Below are positions 1 through 5,483 of a DNA stretch of 6,161 bases, one piece after another. Numbering within the stretch: position 1 is the first letter of the stretch; each line of letters opens with the position of its first letter. The DNA comes from Chitinophagaceae bacterium (GTDB lineage: Bacteria > Bacteroidota > Bacteroidia > Chitinophagales > Chitinophagaceae), in the NCBI GenBank assembly GCA_947461495.1, contig CANHLV010000122.1, positions 1-6,161 of the forward strand, given 5' to 3'. Made by a program: the position numbers and the translations under genes. Below the pieces are notes generated by a model that did not search any database, was not told the origin of the DNA, and saw nothing but the letters and a program-made list of their open reading frames with translations.

Positions 1-2129
1 ACGGGTGCATCTTCAATTTGCTTTGCCGTAATGATTTCAACAGCACGTTGCAAATCAACATCAGAAGGCTCTTCGCCTTTTGGTATGGAAATAAATTGTT
101 CGCCCCATTTCACATAAGGTCCGAATCTGCCAATATTCACCAGTACTTCCATGCCTTCATACTCACCTAAATGTAATGGCAATTTAAAAAGTTCTATGGC
201 TTCTTCAAAGGTGATGGTCTCTATACTTTGAGTGGCTTTTAATTTGGCAAATCTTGGTTTCTCTTCGTCATTCTGTGCACCAATCTGAACCATTGGGCCG
301 TATCTACCCATACGAGCAGTTAATGGCTTCCCTTCTTCCGTTACACCCAACATTCTTTCTCCGACAGCTCTTTCTGCAGTTTCCAATGTATGTGAAACAC
401 CTGTGTGAAATGGGGTATAAAAATTAGCCACCATTTTATTCCAAATCATTTTTCCATCTGCAATTTCATCAAACTCTTTTTCAATGTTTGCAGTAAAAGA
501 ATAATCCATTACATTTTGAAAATGCTGGTTTAAAAAGTCGGTTACTACCAAACCTAAATCTGTTGGAAATAATTTCGCTTTTTCTGCACCTGTATTTTCT
601 TGTTCGGTTACCTTCTGTATATTATTATCCTTCAATTTTAAAATCCTGAAACTTCTCTTCACCGCGTCTTTATCTTTTTTCTCTACGTAAGTTCTTTTGA
701 TAATGGTAGAAATCGTAGGCGCATATGTACTTGGTCGACCAATACCCAATTCTTCAAGTTTCTTTACCAAAGAGGCTTCAGTATATCTTGCCGAATGTTT
801 GGTGAATTTTTCTGTTGCTGTCATTTGATTAAAGGCAAGTACTTGTCCTACAGTCATATTGGGCAAACGACTTTCCCCTTCTTCTTCATTTTCTTCATCA
901 TCTGTGCTCTCGAGATATACTTTCAAAAAGCCATCAAATTTTAATACTTCACCTGTTGCACTCAACTCTTGATTATTAGTACTGATATTGATTTTAGCAG
1001 TCGTTTTTTCAAATTCAGCATCACTCATTTGAGAAGCGATAGTTCTTTTCCAAATCAACTCATACAAACGATTCAATTCAGGATCGTTTACAGTATGATT
1101 TTCCATGTAAGTAGGACGTATGGCTTCGTGAGCTTCTTGTGCACTTTCATTTTTGTTTTTATACTTGCGGGTGTGCAGGTATTTATCGCCATAACTTCTG
1201 CTGATTTCAGATTTGATACCTTCCATGGCTGTGTCACTTAAATTAACACTATCAGTTCTCATGTAAGTAATCTTTCCACTTTCATATAGCTTCTGAGCCA
1301 ACAACATGGTTTTACTAACACCATAACCGAGTTTACGACTGGCTTCCTGTTGTAGAGTTGATGTTGTAAATGGGGGAGCTGGTGTTCTTTTTCCTGGTCT
1401 TACTTGAATGTCGCTGACTTTGTAATTAGCACCCATACAAGATTGAAGAAACTTTTCTGCATCATCTACCTGGCTGTATTTATTACCTTCCGCTTTAAAA
1501 ACTACCGTTTTATTATTCAAGTCAGTTGCGGATAAAGAAGCTTCAATTTTAAAACTTCCCACTGCGGTGAACTGATTGATTTCTCTTTCTTTTTCTACAA
1601 TTAATTTAACGGCTACACTTTGTACTCGACCTGCGCTCAATCCGCCTTTCTGGCCAATTTTTCTCCATAATACTGGACTCAACTCAAAACCTACGATTCT
1701 GTCCAGGACTCTTCTTGCCTGTTGTGCATTTACCAGATTCATATTAATTAACCTTGGCGACTGTACCGCTTTTTGAATAGCAGGCTTGGTAATTTCATGG
1801 AATACAATCCTTTTAGTCGTCAAAGGATCTAAATTCAACACTTCAGCCAAATGCCAACTGATACTTTCTCCCTCACGGTCCTCATCCGATGCCAACCAAA
1901 CTTCGTCAGCTTTTTTCGCCAGACTTCTTAATTCCCTTACCACACGTTCTTTTTCATCAGGTACAATATATTTTGGTAAGAAATTATTGTTGATGTCTAT
2001 ACCCATATCATTTTTCTCTAGATCACGGATATGACCATAACAACTTTTTACCTCAAAATCTTTTCCAAGGATACCTTCAATTGTCTTTGCTTTTGCAGGA
2101 GACTCCACTATTAATAAATTCTTCGCCAT
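1..2129 (-). CDS. topA: DNA topoisomerase I (type IA), C-terminus cut by window edge
   Basis: This enzyme relaxes negative supercoils by cutting and passing single strands in the cytoplasm. The reverse strand reads without a stop from ATG at 2129 to the left edge, giving 709 residues. The TOPRIM domain opens with LLIVESPAKAKTI (E9 is a metal/catalytic residue) and contains DEDREGE at residues 82-88. SAGRVQS lies near residue 166. The catalytic tyrosine is Y289 in ITYMRTDS, followed by EAHEAIRPT near 335 and GIGRPSTYA near 465. After about residue 560 come topoisomerase C-terminal repeats of the GRYGP/GRFGP type (GRYGPMVQIG near 613, GRFGPYVKWG near 670) rather than four-cysteine zinc ribbons, as expected in Bacteroidota. 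A short acidic run (DDEENEEEGE, near residue 410) sits in a probable surface loop. Family members usually run about 750-850 residues, so roughly 50-130 are missing off the left edge. The start is fixed by the conserved MAKNLLIVESP opening. The gene is divergent from the DUF2520 gene. Confidence 0.97.
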   Translation of the reverse strand, partial: MAKNLLIVESPAKAKTIEGILGKDFEVKSCYGHIRDLEKNDMGIDINNNFLPKYIVPDEKERVVRELRSLAKKADEVWLASDEDREGESISWHLAEVLNLDPLTTKRIVFHEITKPAIQKAVQSPRLINMNLVNAQQARRVLDRIVGFELSPVLWRKIGQKGGLSAGRVQSVAVKLIVEKEREINQFTAVGSFKIEASLSATDLNNKTVVFKAEGNKYSQVDDAEKFLQSCMGANYKVSDIQVRPGKRTPAPPFTTSTLQQEASRKLGYGVSKTMLLAQKLYESGKITYMRTDSVNLSDTAMEGIKSEISRSYGDKYLHTRKYKNKNESAQEAHEAIRPTYMENHTVNDPELNRLYELIWKRTIASQMSDAEFEKTTAKINISTNNQELSATGEVLKFDGFLKVYLESTDDEENEEEGESRLPNMTVGQVLAFNQMTATEKFTKHSARYTEASLVKKLEELGIGRPSTYAPTISTIIKRTYVEKKDKDAVKRSFRILKLKDNNIQKVTEQENTGAEKAKLFPTDLGLVVTDFLNQHFQNVMDYSFTANIEKEFDEIADGKMIWNKMVANFYTPFHTGVSHTLETAERAVGERMLGVTEEGKPLTARMGRYGPMVQIGAQNDEEKPRFAKLKATQSIETITFEEAIELFKLPLHLGEYEGMEVLVNIGRFGPYVKWGEQFISIPKGEEPSDVDLQRAVEIITAKQIEDAP

Positions 2130-2243
2130 GTTTTTTATATTAATTTTCCTGCTTGTTTTTCATAAAAATATTTTCAAAAAACGACAGAAATTCTCTGCAA
2201 TATTAGTTTAAAATTGAAAAAACAAATTTTTCTTACAACTAAT

Positions 2244-2273
2244 CAAAGTCATAAACACTAAAAAAACATCAAA
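2244..2273 (-). promoter_or_regulatory. candidate topA promoter (Bacteroidota -33/-7 type)
   Basis: On the minus strand TTTG (2273-2270) is followed after 18 bases by TGACTTTG (2251-2244). The latter is one mismatch from the Bacteroidota -7 consensus TAnnTTTG. Transcription would start near 2238 and leave a leader of about 110 bases before the topA ATG. The spacing is at the short end of the usual range, so this is a motif-based guess only. Confidence 0.35.
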
Positions 2274-2339
2274 TTAAATATAAGTTGAGAAAGCCTTTCG
2301 TGAAAATCACCGGAATACGAAAATCAGCCACAGCATTGG

Positions 2340-2399
2340 ATTTGAATCAATCAAACATGATCACAAAGTTTGTTTCAAATCGCTATTTTTATTTTTTTT
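2340..2399 (+). repeat. hairpin-forming inverted repeat followed by T-rich run
   Basis: ATTTGAA (2340-2346) pairs with TTCAAAT (2374-2380). Inside it CAAAC (2352-2356) pairs with GTTTG (2368-2372), with a TGATCA palindrome (2358-2363) in the loop. On the plus strand the stem is followed by CGC and then a run almost entirely of T to 2399. This is the layout of an intrinsic terminator with a weak, AT-rich stem. No annotated plus-strand gene ends just upstream, so if it terminates anything it would be an unannotated short transcript. It could equally be a DNA-level structure or protein-binding site. Confidence 0.4.
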
Positions 2400-2434
2400 A
2401 AAAAAAAGCAAAGTTTTTTTCTTCTCAGAATTGT

Positions 2435-2469
2435 AAAAAACTAATTATCTGGTTCAAGATTAGTTTTTT
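2435..2469. repeat. perfect 11-base inverted repeat upstream of DUF2520 gene
   Basis: AAAAAACTAAT (2435-2445) and ATTAGTTTTTT (2459-2469) are exact reverse complements separated by 13 bases. The A-tract/stem/T-tract layout is the same on both strands, as in bidirectional terminators, but each arm contains only one G-C pair, so an RNA stem would be weak. Its place 54 bases before the DUF2520 start, touching the only -7-like sequence (TACTTTCA, 2471-2478), also fits an operator. The repeat is certain; its role is not. Confidence 0.5.
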
Positions 2470-2522
2470 GTACTTTCAATGTTGAAATTTAATCACAATG
2501 ATAAACCTATAGTAAATTGAAT

Positions 2523-3278
2523 ATGAAAGTAGTTATCATAGGTTCAGGAAATGTAGCAACAGTCTTAGGTAGATTGATGGTTCAAAATGATGTGGAAGTT
2601 CTTCAAATCATAAGTAGAAATATTGATCATGCTGCCAATCTTGCCAATGAATTGAATTGTAAATATTCGGATTATAATGGTCTCCTTGATGCTAACGCGG
2701 ATATATATATTATAGCAGTGTCAGATACTGCATTGACACCTCATGTGGAGTTTATTAAAAATCTAAACAAACCGGTGGCCCATACTGCTGGTTCTGTTCC
2801 AAAAGATGTACTGAAAACCATTTCTAATCAATATGGCGTTTTCTATCCATTGCAAAGTCTGAGAAAGGAAATGAAGATTATTCCTCCCTTGCCCATTTTG
2901 ATTGATGCATCGGATGCTTTTACTCTGGATTTATTACAACAACTTGCTATTAAAATTTCTGATCAGGTGCAAGTTGCCAATGATGAACAAAGACAAAAAC
3001 TGCATGTGGCTGCTGTCTTTGTAAACAATTTTACCAACCATCTATATGTTATAGCTGAAAGTTACTGTCAAAAAGAAGGTGTGGATTTTAATGTCTTGAA
3101 ACCTTTGATTATTGAAACTGCTCAAAGAATGGCTGAATCTTCACCTTCAAAATGGCAAACCGGTCCGGCTGCCCGCAATGATTTGTTTACCATTGAAAAA
3201 CATTTAAGTCTCTTACAAAACTATCCCGAGTGGAAAGAGCTTTATGTAAATCTCACCAACAGTATCATGGATGCTTAA
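2523..3278 (+). CDS. Rossmann-fold / DUF2520 domain protein, putative NAD(P)-dependent oxidoreductase
   Basis: A 251-residue protein of unknown substrate. The N-terminal half (about 1-120) is an NAD(P)-binding Rossmann fold: MKVVIIGSGNVA carries the GxGxxA dinucleotide loop at G7/G9/A12, followed by the strand IIAVSD (63-68) and the family motifs HTAGS (87-91) and YPLQSL (108-113). The C-terminal half (about 125-245) matches the helical DUF2520 domain, with KLHVAAVFVNNF near 159-170 and TGPAARND (213-220) before a conserved His (H227). The fold resembles F420-dependent NADP reductases and the 6-phosphogluconate dehydrogenase superfamily, but no substrate is known to me. ATG 2523 was preferred to an in-frame TTG two codons upstream because it gives the standard MKVVIIGSGN start. 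The stop overlaps that of the convergent lipoprotein gene. From memory this family is often beside KdsC-like HAD genes in Bacteroidota; here that gene lies about 1.7 kb downstream. Confidence 0.9.
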   Translation: MKVVIIGSGNVATVLGRLMVQNDVEVLQIISRNIDHAANLANELNCKYSDYNGLLDANADIYIIAVSDTALTPHVEFIKNLNKPVAHTAGSVPKDVLKTISNQYGVFYPLQSLRKEMKIIPPLPILIDASDAFTLDLLQQLAIKISDQVQVANDEQRQKLHVAAVFVNNFTNHLYVIAESYCQKEGVDFNVLKPLIIETAQRMAESSPSKWQTGPAARNDLFTIEKHLSLLQNYPEWKELYVNLTNSIMDA

Positions 3279-3919
3279 CGATAAGGGTATACAATATCTG
3301 TTTGTACTTTGTAAGGGTCTAAAGGTTGACCGTCTTTTCCAATTGGATCTGAAACATAGATTTCATAAGGTGCTGCAGCAATTGATTTGTGTTCATCTGT
3401 AATCCATTCTTTTAAAACCGCATATCCTTGTGGCGTTTCTTCATAAGGTCCGAAATAATGAGCTACAATCGCTCTTGCCCCTCCTCCGGTTTGCTTGATT
3501 ATAAATCCTTTTGGTAACTTCTTTGGTTTTTTATCTATAGGAATTCCTGCCTCGAAGAAAAATGGTGCTTTCTGAGTTTTATACCAGGCCATGGGTGGTC
3601 CGGTGACTTTCAACTTATTTTTCTTAATGAATTCGGCCAATTTGATGCCATAGATTTTAGCCAGCTTCTGACTTAGCCTTACATTGTTTATGGCACTGTC
3701 TTTTATACAAAGTACAATGTTTGGAAATTCCATAGTATCAGAAATGTTAATGATAGGAACACTTCTTGGAGTGGTATCATTTTTACTTCTTAGCTTATCG
3801 CTTTTTACAATTATGGTTGATTTGTCTATAGCAGATTTTTGTTTATCATCTTTGCAAGAAAACAATATAAAAATTAAACTGAAAAAAAAGGTAAAAGCAA
3901 ATTTAATATGAAGTTTCAT
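3275..3919 (-). CDS. GyrI-like domain lipoprotein, probably surface- or periplasm-exposed
   Basis: A 214-residue protein beginning MKLHIKF, a hydrophobic segment (about 7-20) and the lipobox LFSC with C22, so it should be lipidated by signal peptidase II processing. Residues just after the cysteine are K-D-D-K, resembling the K-(D/E)2 export signal of Bacteroidota surface lipoproteins. A polar linker (about 27-60) leads to a GyrI-like/AraC effector-binding type domain (about 81-212). This shows FFEAG (E123), HYFGPYEETP (154-163), PYEIYVSDP with E186 (184-192) and the closing TDIVYPY. GyrI-like domains bind small molecules, and some cytoplasmic members hydrolyse cyclopropanoid compounds; this ligand is unknown. 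A longer frame starts at 3973, but the 18 extra residues would precede the signal peptide and a candidate promoter lies inside them, so ATG 3919 is preferred. It is transcribed towards the DUF2520 gene and divergently from fdx. Confidence 0.85.
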   Translation of the reverse strand: MKLHIKFAFTFFFSLIFILFSCKDDKQKSAIDKSTIIVKSDKLRSKNDTTPRSVPIINISDTMEFPNIVLCIKDSAINNVRLSQKLAKIYGIKLAEFIKKNKLKVTGPPMAWYKTQKAPFFFEAGIPIDKKPKKLPKGFIIKQTGGGARAIVAHYFGPYEETPQGYAVLKEWITDEHKSIAAAPYEIYVSDPIGKDGQPLDPYKVQTDIVYPYR

Positions 3920-3956
3920 AAACAAGGTATTAGCGTATTGGTTTCTGTTACCCATA

Positions 3957-3987
3957 CAAATTACAATTTTCATGCAAATAATACCAA
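3957..3987 (-). promoter_or_regulatory. candidate promoter of the GyrI-like lipoprotein gene
   Basis: On the minus strand TTGG (3987-3984) is followed after 20 bases by TAATTTG (3963-3957). This resembles the TAnnTTTG box with one base fewer in the spacer. A start near 3950 would give a leader of about 30 bases to ATG 3919 and would place the more upstream ATG (3973) outside the transcript. It is a weak motif match. Confidence 0.28.
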
Positions 3988-4031
3988 TTATATTTACTTT
4001 TTAGTTCTATTTTTTGTGGTATTATGTCGGT

Positions 4032-4100
4032 ATGGCAGTTGTTTGGGACAATTTCATTGGACCCTTACAGATGTCTAATCGTTATAAAACTATTATGTAG
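4032..4100 (+). CDS. possible 22-codon micro-ORF upstream of fdx
   Basis: An ATG at 4032 opens a frame ending with TAG at 4098-4100. The peptide begins MAVVWDNFIG and ends NRYKTIM. It contains two aromatic residues and a plausible residue mix, and lies between the divergent lipoprotein and ferredoxin genes. It has no clear ribosome binding site or perfect promoter, and another plus-strand frame across the same bases, from ATG 4024, is also open. It could be a chance frame, a small protein or a leader peptide. I do not recognise it. Confidence 0.15.
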   Translation: MAVVWDNFIGPLQMSNRYKTIM

Positions 4101-4108
4101 TCTAAGAA

Positions 4109-4141
4109 TTTACATAATTCGTATTTTTTCATGTAGGTTTG
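4109..4141 (+). promoter_or_regulatory. candidate fdx-iscX promoter
   Basis: TAGGTTTG at 4134-4141 matches the Bacteroidota -7 consensus TAnnTTTG exactly and is followed by C, as is common. A TTTA at 4109-4112, 21 bases upstream, could serve as an imperfect -33 element (consensus TTTG). Transcription would begin near 4148, giving a leader of only about 12 bases before the fdx ATG. This is the best promoter match in the window. Confidence 0.5.
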
Positions 4142-4160
4142 CAATCCGAAAAAAGCAGGT

Positions 4161-4496
4161 ATGTATAAAATTACGTTTCGATTTGAACAAAAAGGACTTG
4201 AACCCATTACTCTTGAAAATATTGATGCCGACCAATCTATTCTGGAAGTGGCACTGAAAAATGACATTGAGCTTCATCACAATTGTGGTGGTGTATGCGC
4301 ATGCAGCACTTGTCACTTATATGTTGAAAAAGGGGAAGATTTCATTGAGGAATTATCTGATAAAGAGGAAGATTTCATTGATCGTGCTGTAAATCCAAGA
4401 TTGAATTCTAGACTGGGTTGCCAATGTATGTTGAATTCAGGTTCGGGTGAAATCATAGTAACTTTACCGGATCAAACACAATTTTTAGGAGAATAA
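4161..4496 (+). CDS. fdx: [2Fe-2S] ferredoxin, adrenodoxin / Isc type
   Basis: A 111-residue cytoplasmic electron carrier. The ligands are C42, C48, C51 and C87, spaced C-x5-C-x2-C-x35-C, the adrenodoxin/Isc Fdx pattern rather than the plant type. CACSTCH (46-52) and SRLGCQ (83-88) closely resemble E. coli Fdx, as does the acidic helix between them (about 58-74), which in relatives docks redox partners. Two further cysteines, C46 and C89, lie beside the ligands; C46 also occurs in the E. coli protein. In characterised systems this ferredoxin supplies electrons for Fe-S cluster assembly on the IscS/IscU machinery. A 15-base direct repeat (4334-4348 and 4367-4381, in frame) encodes two similar EDFI segments of the acidic region. 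Length is normal for the family. It is followed 13 bases later by iscX, almost certainly in one transcript, and starts shortly after a good -7 box. Confidence 0.93.
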   Translation: MYKITFRFEQKGLEPITLENIDADQSILEVALKNDIELHHNCGGVCACSTCHLYVEKGEDFIEELSDKEEDFIDRAVNPRLNSRLGCQCMLNSGSGEIIVTLPDQTQFLGE

Positions 4497-4509
4497 AAAA
4501 AATAAAAAA

Positions 4510-4746
4510 ATGACATTCGAATTACCTATTCACTGGAATGATTATGAAGATATTGCCATGAAATTGTATGAGCGTTTTGGTGATGATTTTGGCGAAAGTC
4601 AGATTTACAGAATTCGTTTTACCGACCTTCACAAATGGGTACTCGAAATCCCAAGTTTTGTCGGAAAGCCAGAAGAATCCAATGAAGGCCATCTTGAAAT
4701 GATTCAGAGTACTTGGGTGTATGAGTGGAGGGATGGGCAGAAGTAA
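4510..4746 (+). CDS. iscX: Fe-S cluster assembly protein IscX (YfhJ family)
   Basis: A 78-residue acidic cytoplasmic protein. Residues 7-73 align by eye with E. coli IscX: IHWNDYEDIA (7-16), RFTDLHKWV (36-44), the short loop around F50-P54, SNEGHLEMIQ (57-66) and a final tryptophan segment (W69-W73). In E. coli, IscX binds the cysteine desulfurase IscS and iron and modulates cluster assembly, competing with frataxin (CyaY). This version is about 12 residues longer, with additions at both ends and in the loop before RFTD. The 13-base A-rich gap after fdx indicates a two-gene operon; E. coli also places iscX directly after fdx. No other isc or hsc gene is visible here. Confidence 0.92.
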   Translation: MTFELPIHWNDYEDIAMKLYERFGDDFGESQIYRIRFTDLHKWVLEIPSFVGKPEESNEGHLEMIQSTWVYEWRDGQK

Positions 4747-4749
4747 TTT

Positions 4750-4765
4750 CCTTTGGTTCCAAAGG
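4750..4765. repeat. perfect palindrome after iscX (possible weak terminator)
   Basis: CCTTTGGTTCCAAAGG begins 3 bases after the iscX stop. It can form a hairpin with a 6-base stem and GTTC loop. No T-run follows, so it is not a standard intrinsic terminator, although it may act as a transcript 3'-end structure. Its right half merges with the first unit of the 9-base array. Confidence 0.55.
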
Positions 4766-4882
4766 TTAAAGAAGTTCAATGTGTTCAAAAGGTTTGTCAA
4801 CCTAATAATTGGCGATAGGATTTTCTTTTTTTGATCATAATGTAACTAATTGAACTTTTTGAACTCATTGAACCTCTTGAAC
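4756..4882. repeat. two facing arrays of a 9-base unit (GTTCAANNN)
   Basis: The left array has five in-phase, partly degenerate units at 4756-4800: GTTCCAAAG, GTTAAAGAA, GTTCAATGT, GTTCAAAAG, GTTTGTCAA. The right array carries the reverse complement, TTGAAC, at exact 9-base steps at 4850, 4859, 4868 and 4877, with a degenerate TGTAAC at 4841. Left units 2-4 (4765-4791) are complementary to 4856-4882 at 23 of 27 positions, so the whole can fold as a long hairpin enclosing about 64 bases. Within the loop GGTT-TGTC-AACC (4791-4802) forms a small stem. The repeat structure is plain; function and origin are unknown. Confidence 0.75.
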
Positions 4883-4890
4883 AAATTAAA

Positions 4891-4925
4891 CACCTAACAC
4901 CTAACACCAAACTATAAACAACAAA
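4891..4925 (+). repeat. degenerate 7-base tandem array before the KdsC-like gene
   Basis: Units in phase are CACCTAA, CACCTAA, CACCAAA, CTATAAA, CAACAAA, ending 9 bases before the ATG at 4935. The first two are identical and later units decay. The array forms most of the immediate leader of the HAD gene and contains no G. A change in copy number would alter leader length without affecting the reading frame. Confidence 0.6.
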
Positions 4926-4934
4926 CATTTCCCC

Positions 4935-5462
4935 ATGAACATCCTCCAACACTTCAAACCCATCAAACTCATCGCTATGGATGTAGATGGCGTGTTGACT
5001 GATGGATCGTTGTTATTACTCGACGGCGGTTTGAATGAAACCCGCACAATGAATATCAAAGACGGCTATGCATTACAGTTAGCTGTAAAAAAAGGATACC
5101 ATCTCTGCATTATTTCCGGGGCATCAGATGATGGTGCTGTTGAAAACAGAATGAAAAAATTAGGCATTAATGATGTGAATATGGGGGTTAAAGACAAAGC
5201 CCAATTGCTCCATACGAAAATGAACAAGTTGGGTTTGACTAAAGAACAAGTGTTGTTTATTGGAGACGATATTCCGGATTATAAAGTAATGAAATCAGTT
5301 GGATTAACTTGTTGCCCTGCTGATGCTGTTACAGAAATCAAAGAAATATCCATGTACATTTCTCCTATTGATGGCGGAAAGGGATGTGTAAGAGATGTCA
5401 TCGAAAAAGTGCTGAAGATCAACCATCACTGGGATATCGATAACGATATTGCAGCTAAATAA
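4935..5462 (+). CDS. KdsC/YrbI-type HAD-family phosphatase
   Basis: A 175-residue C0-type HAD phosphatase, the family of 3-deoxy-D-manno-octulosonate 8-phosphate (Kdo-8-P) phosphatase. Motif I is MDVDGVLTDG, with nucleophile D16 and general acid/base D18. Motif II is IISG, with S61. Motif III is K86 or K88 in GVKDK. Motif IV is GDDIPD (110-115) with metal-binding D111/D112. The following VGLTCCPADA (122-131) is a KdsC signature. Members are normally tetramers of about 170-190 residues without a cap domain. After motif II most relatives have Arg (TGR/SGR); here it is A63, so Kdo-8-P is not assured and another sugar-acid phosphate is possible. The first 13 codons after ATG are unusually rich in C-ending codons and G-free until the 13th. 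The leader is built of short repeats and lacks a Shine-Dalgarno. The UbiA-family gene follows 21 bases later, probably cotranscribed. Confidence 0.88.
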   Translation: MNILQHFKPIKLIAMDVDGVLTDGSLLLLDGGLNETRTMNIKDGYALQLAVKKGYHLCIISGASDDGAVENRMKKLGINDVNMGVKDKAQLLHTKMNKLGLTKEQVLFIGDDIPDYKVMKSVGLTCCPADAVTEIKEISMYISPIDGGKGCVRDVIEKVLKINHHWDIDNDIAAK

Positions 5463-5483
5463 ATTTTTTAAAACCGGGCCAAG

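Larger units (their letters stand above)
2130..2522. other. 393-base divergent intergenic region, AT-rich and structured
   Basis: No convincing gene lies here. It carries the candidate topA promoter (2244-2273), a hairpin-forming repeat followed by a T-rich run (2340-2399), a perfect T8A8 tract (2392-2407) and an 11-base inverted repeat (2435-2469). The stretch at about 2285-2345 is visibly less AT-rich than its flanks. A 33-codon frame starting at GTG 2300 and ending at TAA 2399-2401 is open, but nothing supports its translation. No good promoter for the DUF2520 gene was found; TACTTTCA at 2471-2478 is the nearest thing to a -7 box and has no matching -33 element. Confidence 0.8.

Noticed and set aside
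969..2034. Three plus-strand open frames of 66-90 codons
   Set aside because: They lie antisense inside topA, whose reverse-strand reading carries every type IA motif in one uninterrupted frame; the plus-strand products resemble nothing recognisable.
2300..2401. 33-codon frame starting with GTG
   Set aside because: It has a weak start codon, no ribosome binding site and ends in the T-rich run as YFYFF; kept only as part of the finding on this region.
3684..3911. 75-codon plus-strand frame
   Set aside because: It is antisense to the signal peptide and linker of the GyrI-like lipoprotein; its hydrophobicity mirrors that region.
3275..3973. Longer 232-residue version of the lipoprotein starting at 3973
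   Set aside because: The added residues would bury the signal peptide, and the candidate promoter falls inside them.
4024..4257. 77-codon plus-strand frame running into fdx
   Set aside because: It overlaps the first third of fdx out of frame and passes through the fdx promoter; the fdx frame has the conserved cysteines.
4082..4316. Two minus-strand frames antisense to the fdx start
   Set aside because: They are shadows of fdx with no recognisable domain or promoter.
4522..4800. 92-codon minus-strand frame
   Set aside because: It is antisense to iscX and begins inside the 9-base repeat array; the iscX match on the other strand is clear.
4821..4831. T-rich run as an iscX terminator
   Set aside because: No stable stem lies directly before it; the palindrome at 4750-4765 is more than 50 bases upstream.
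4756..4925. CRISPR array
   Set aside because: Units are 7-9 bases with no long spacers and there are no cas genes; these are short tandem repeats.
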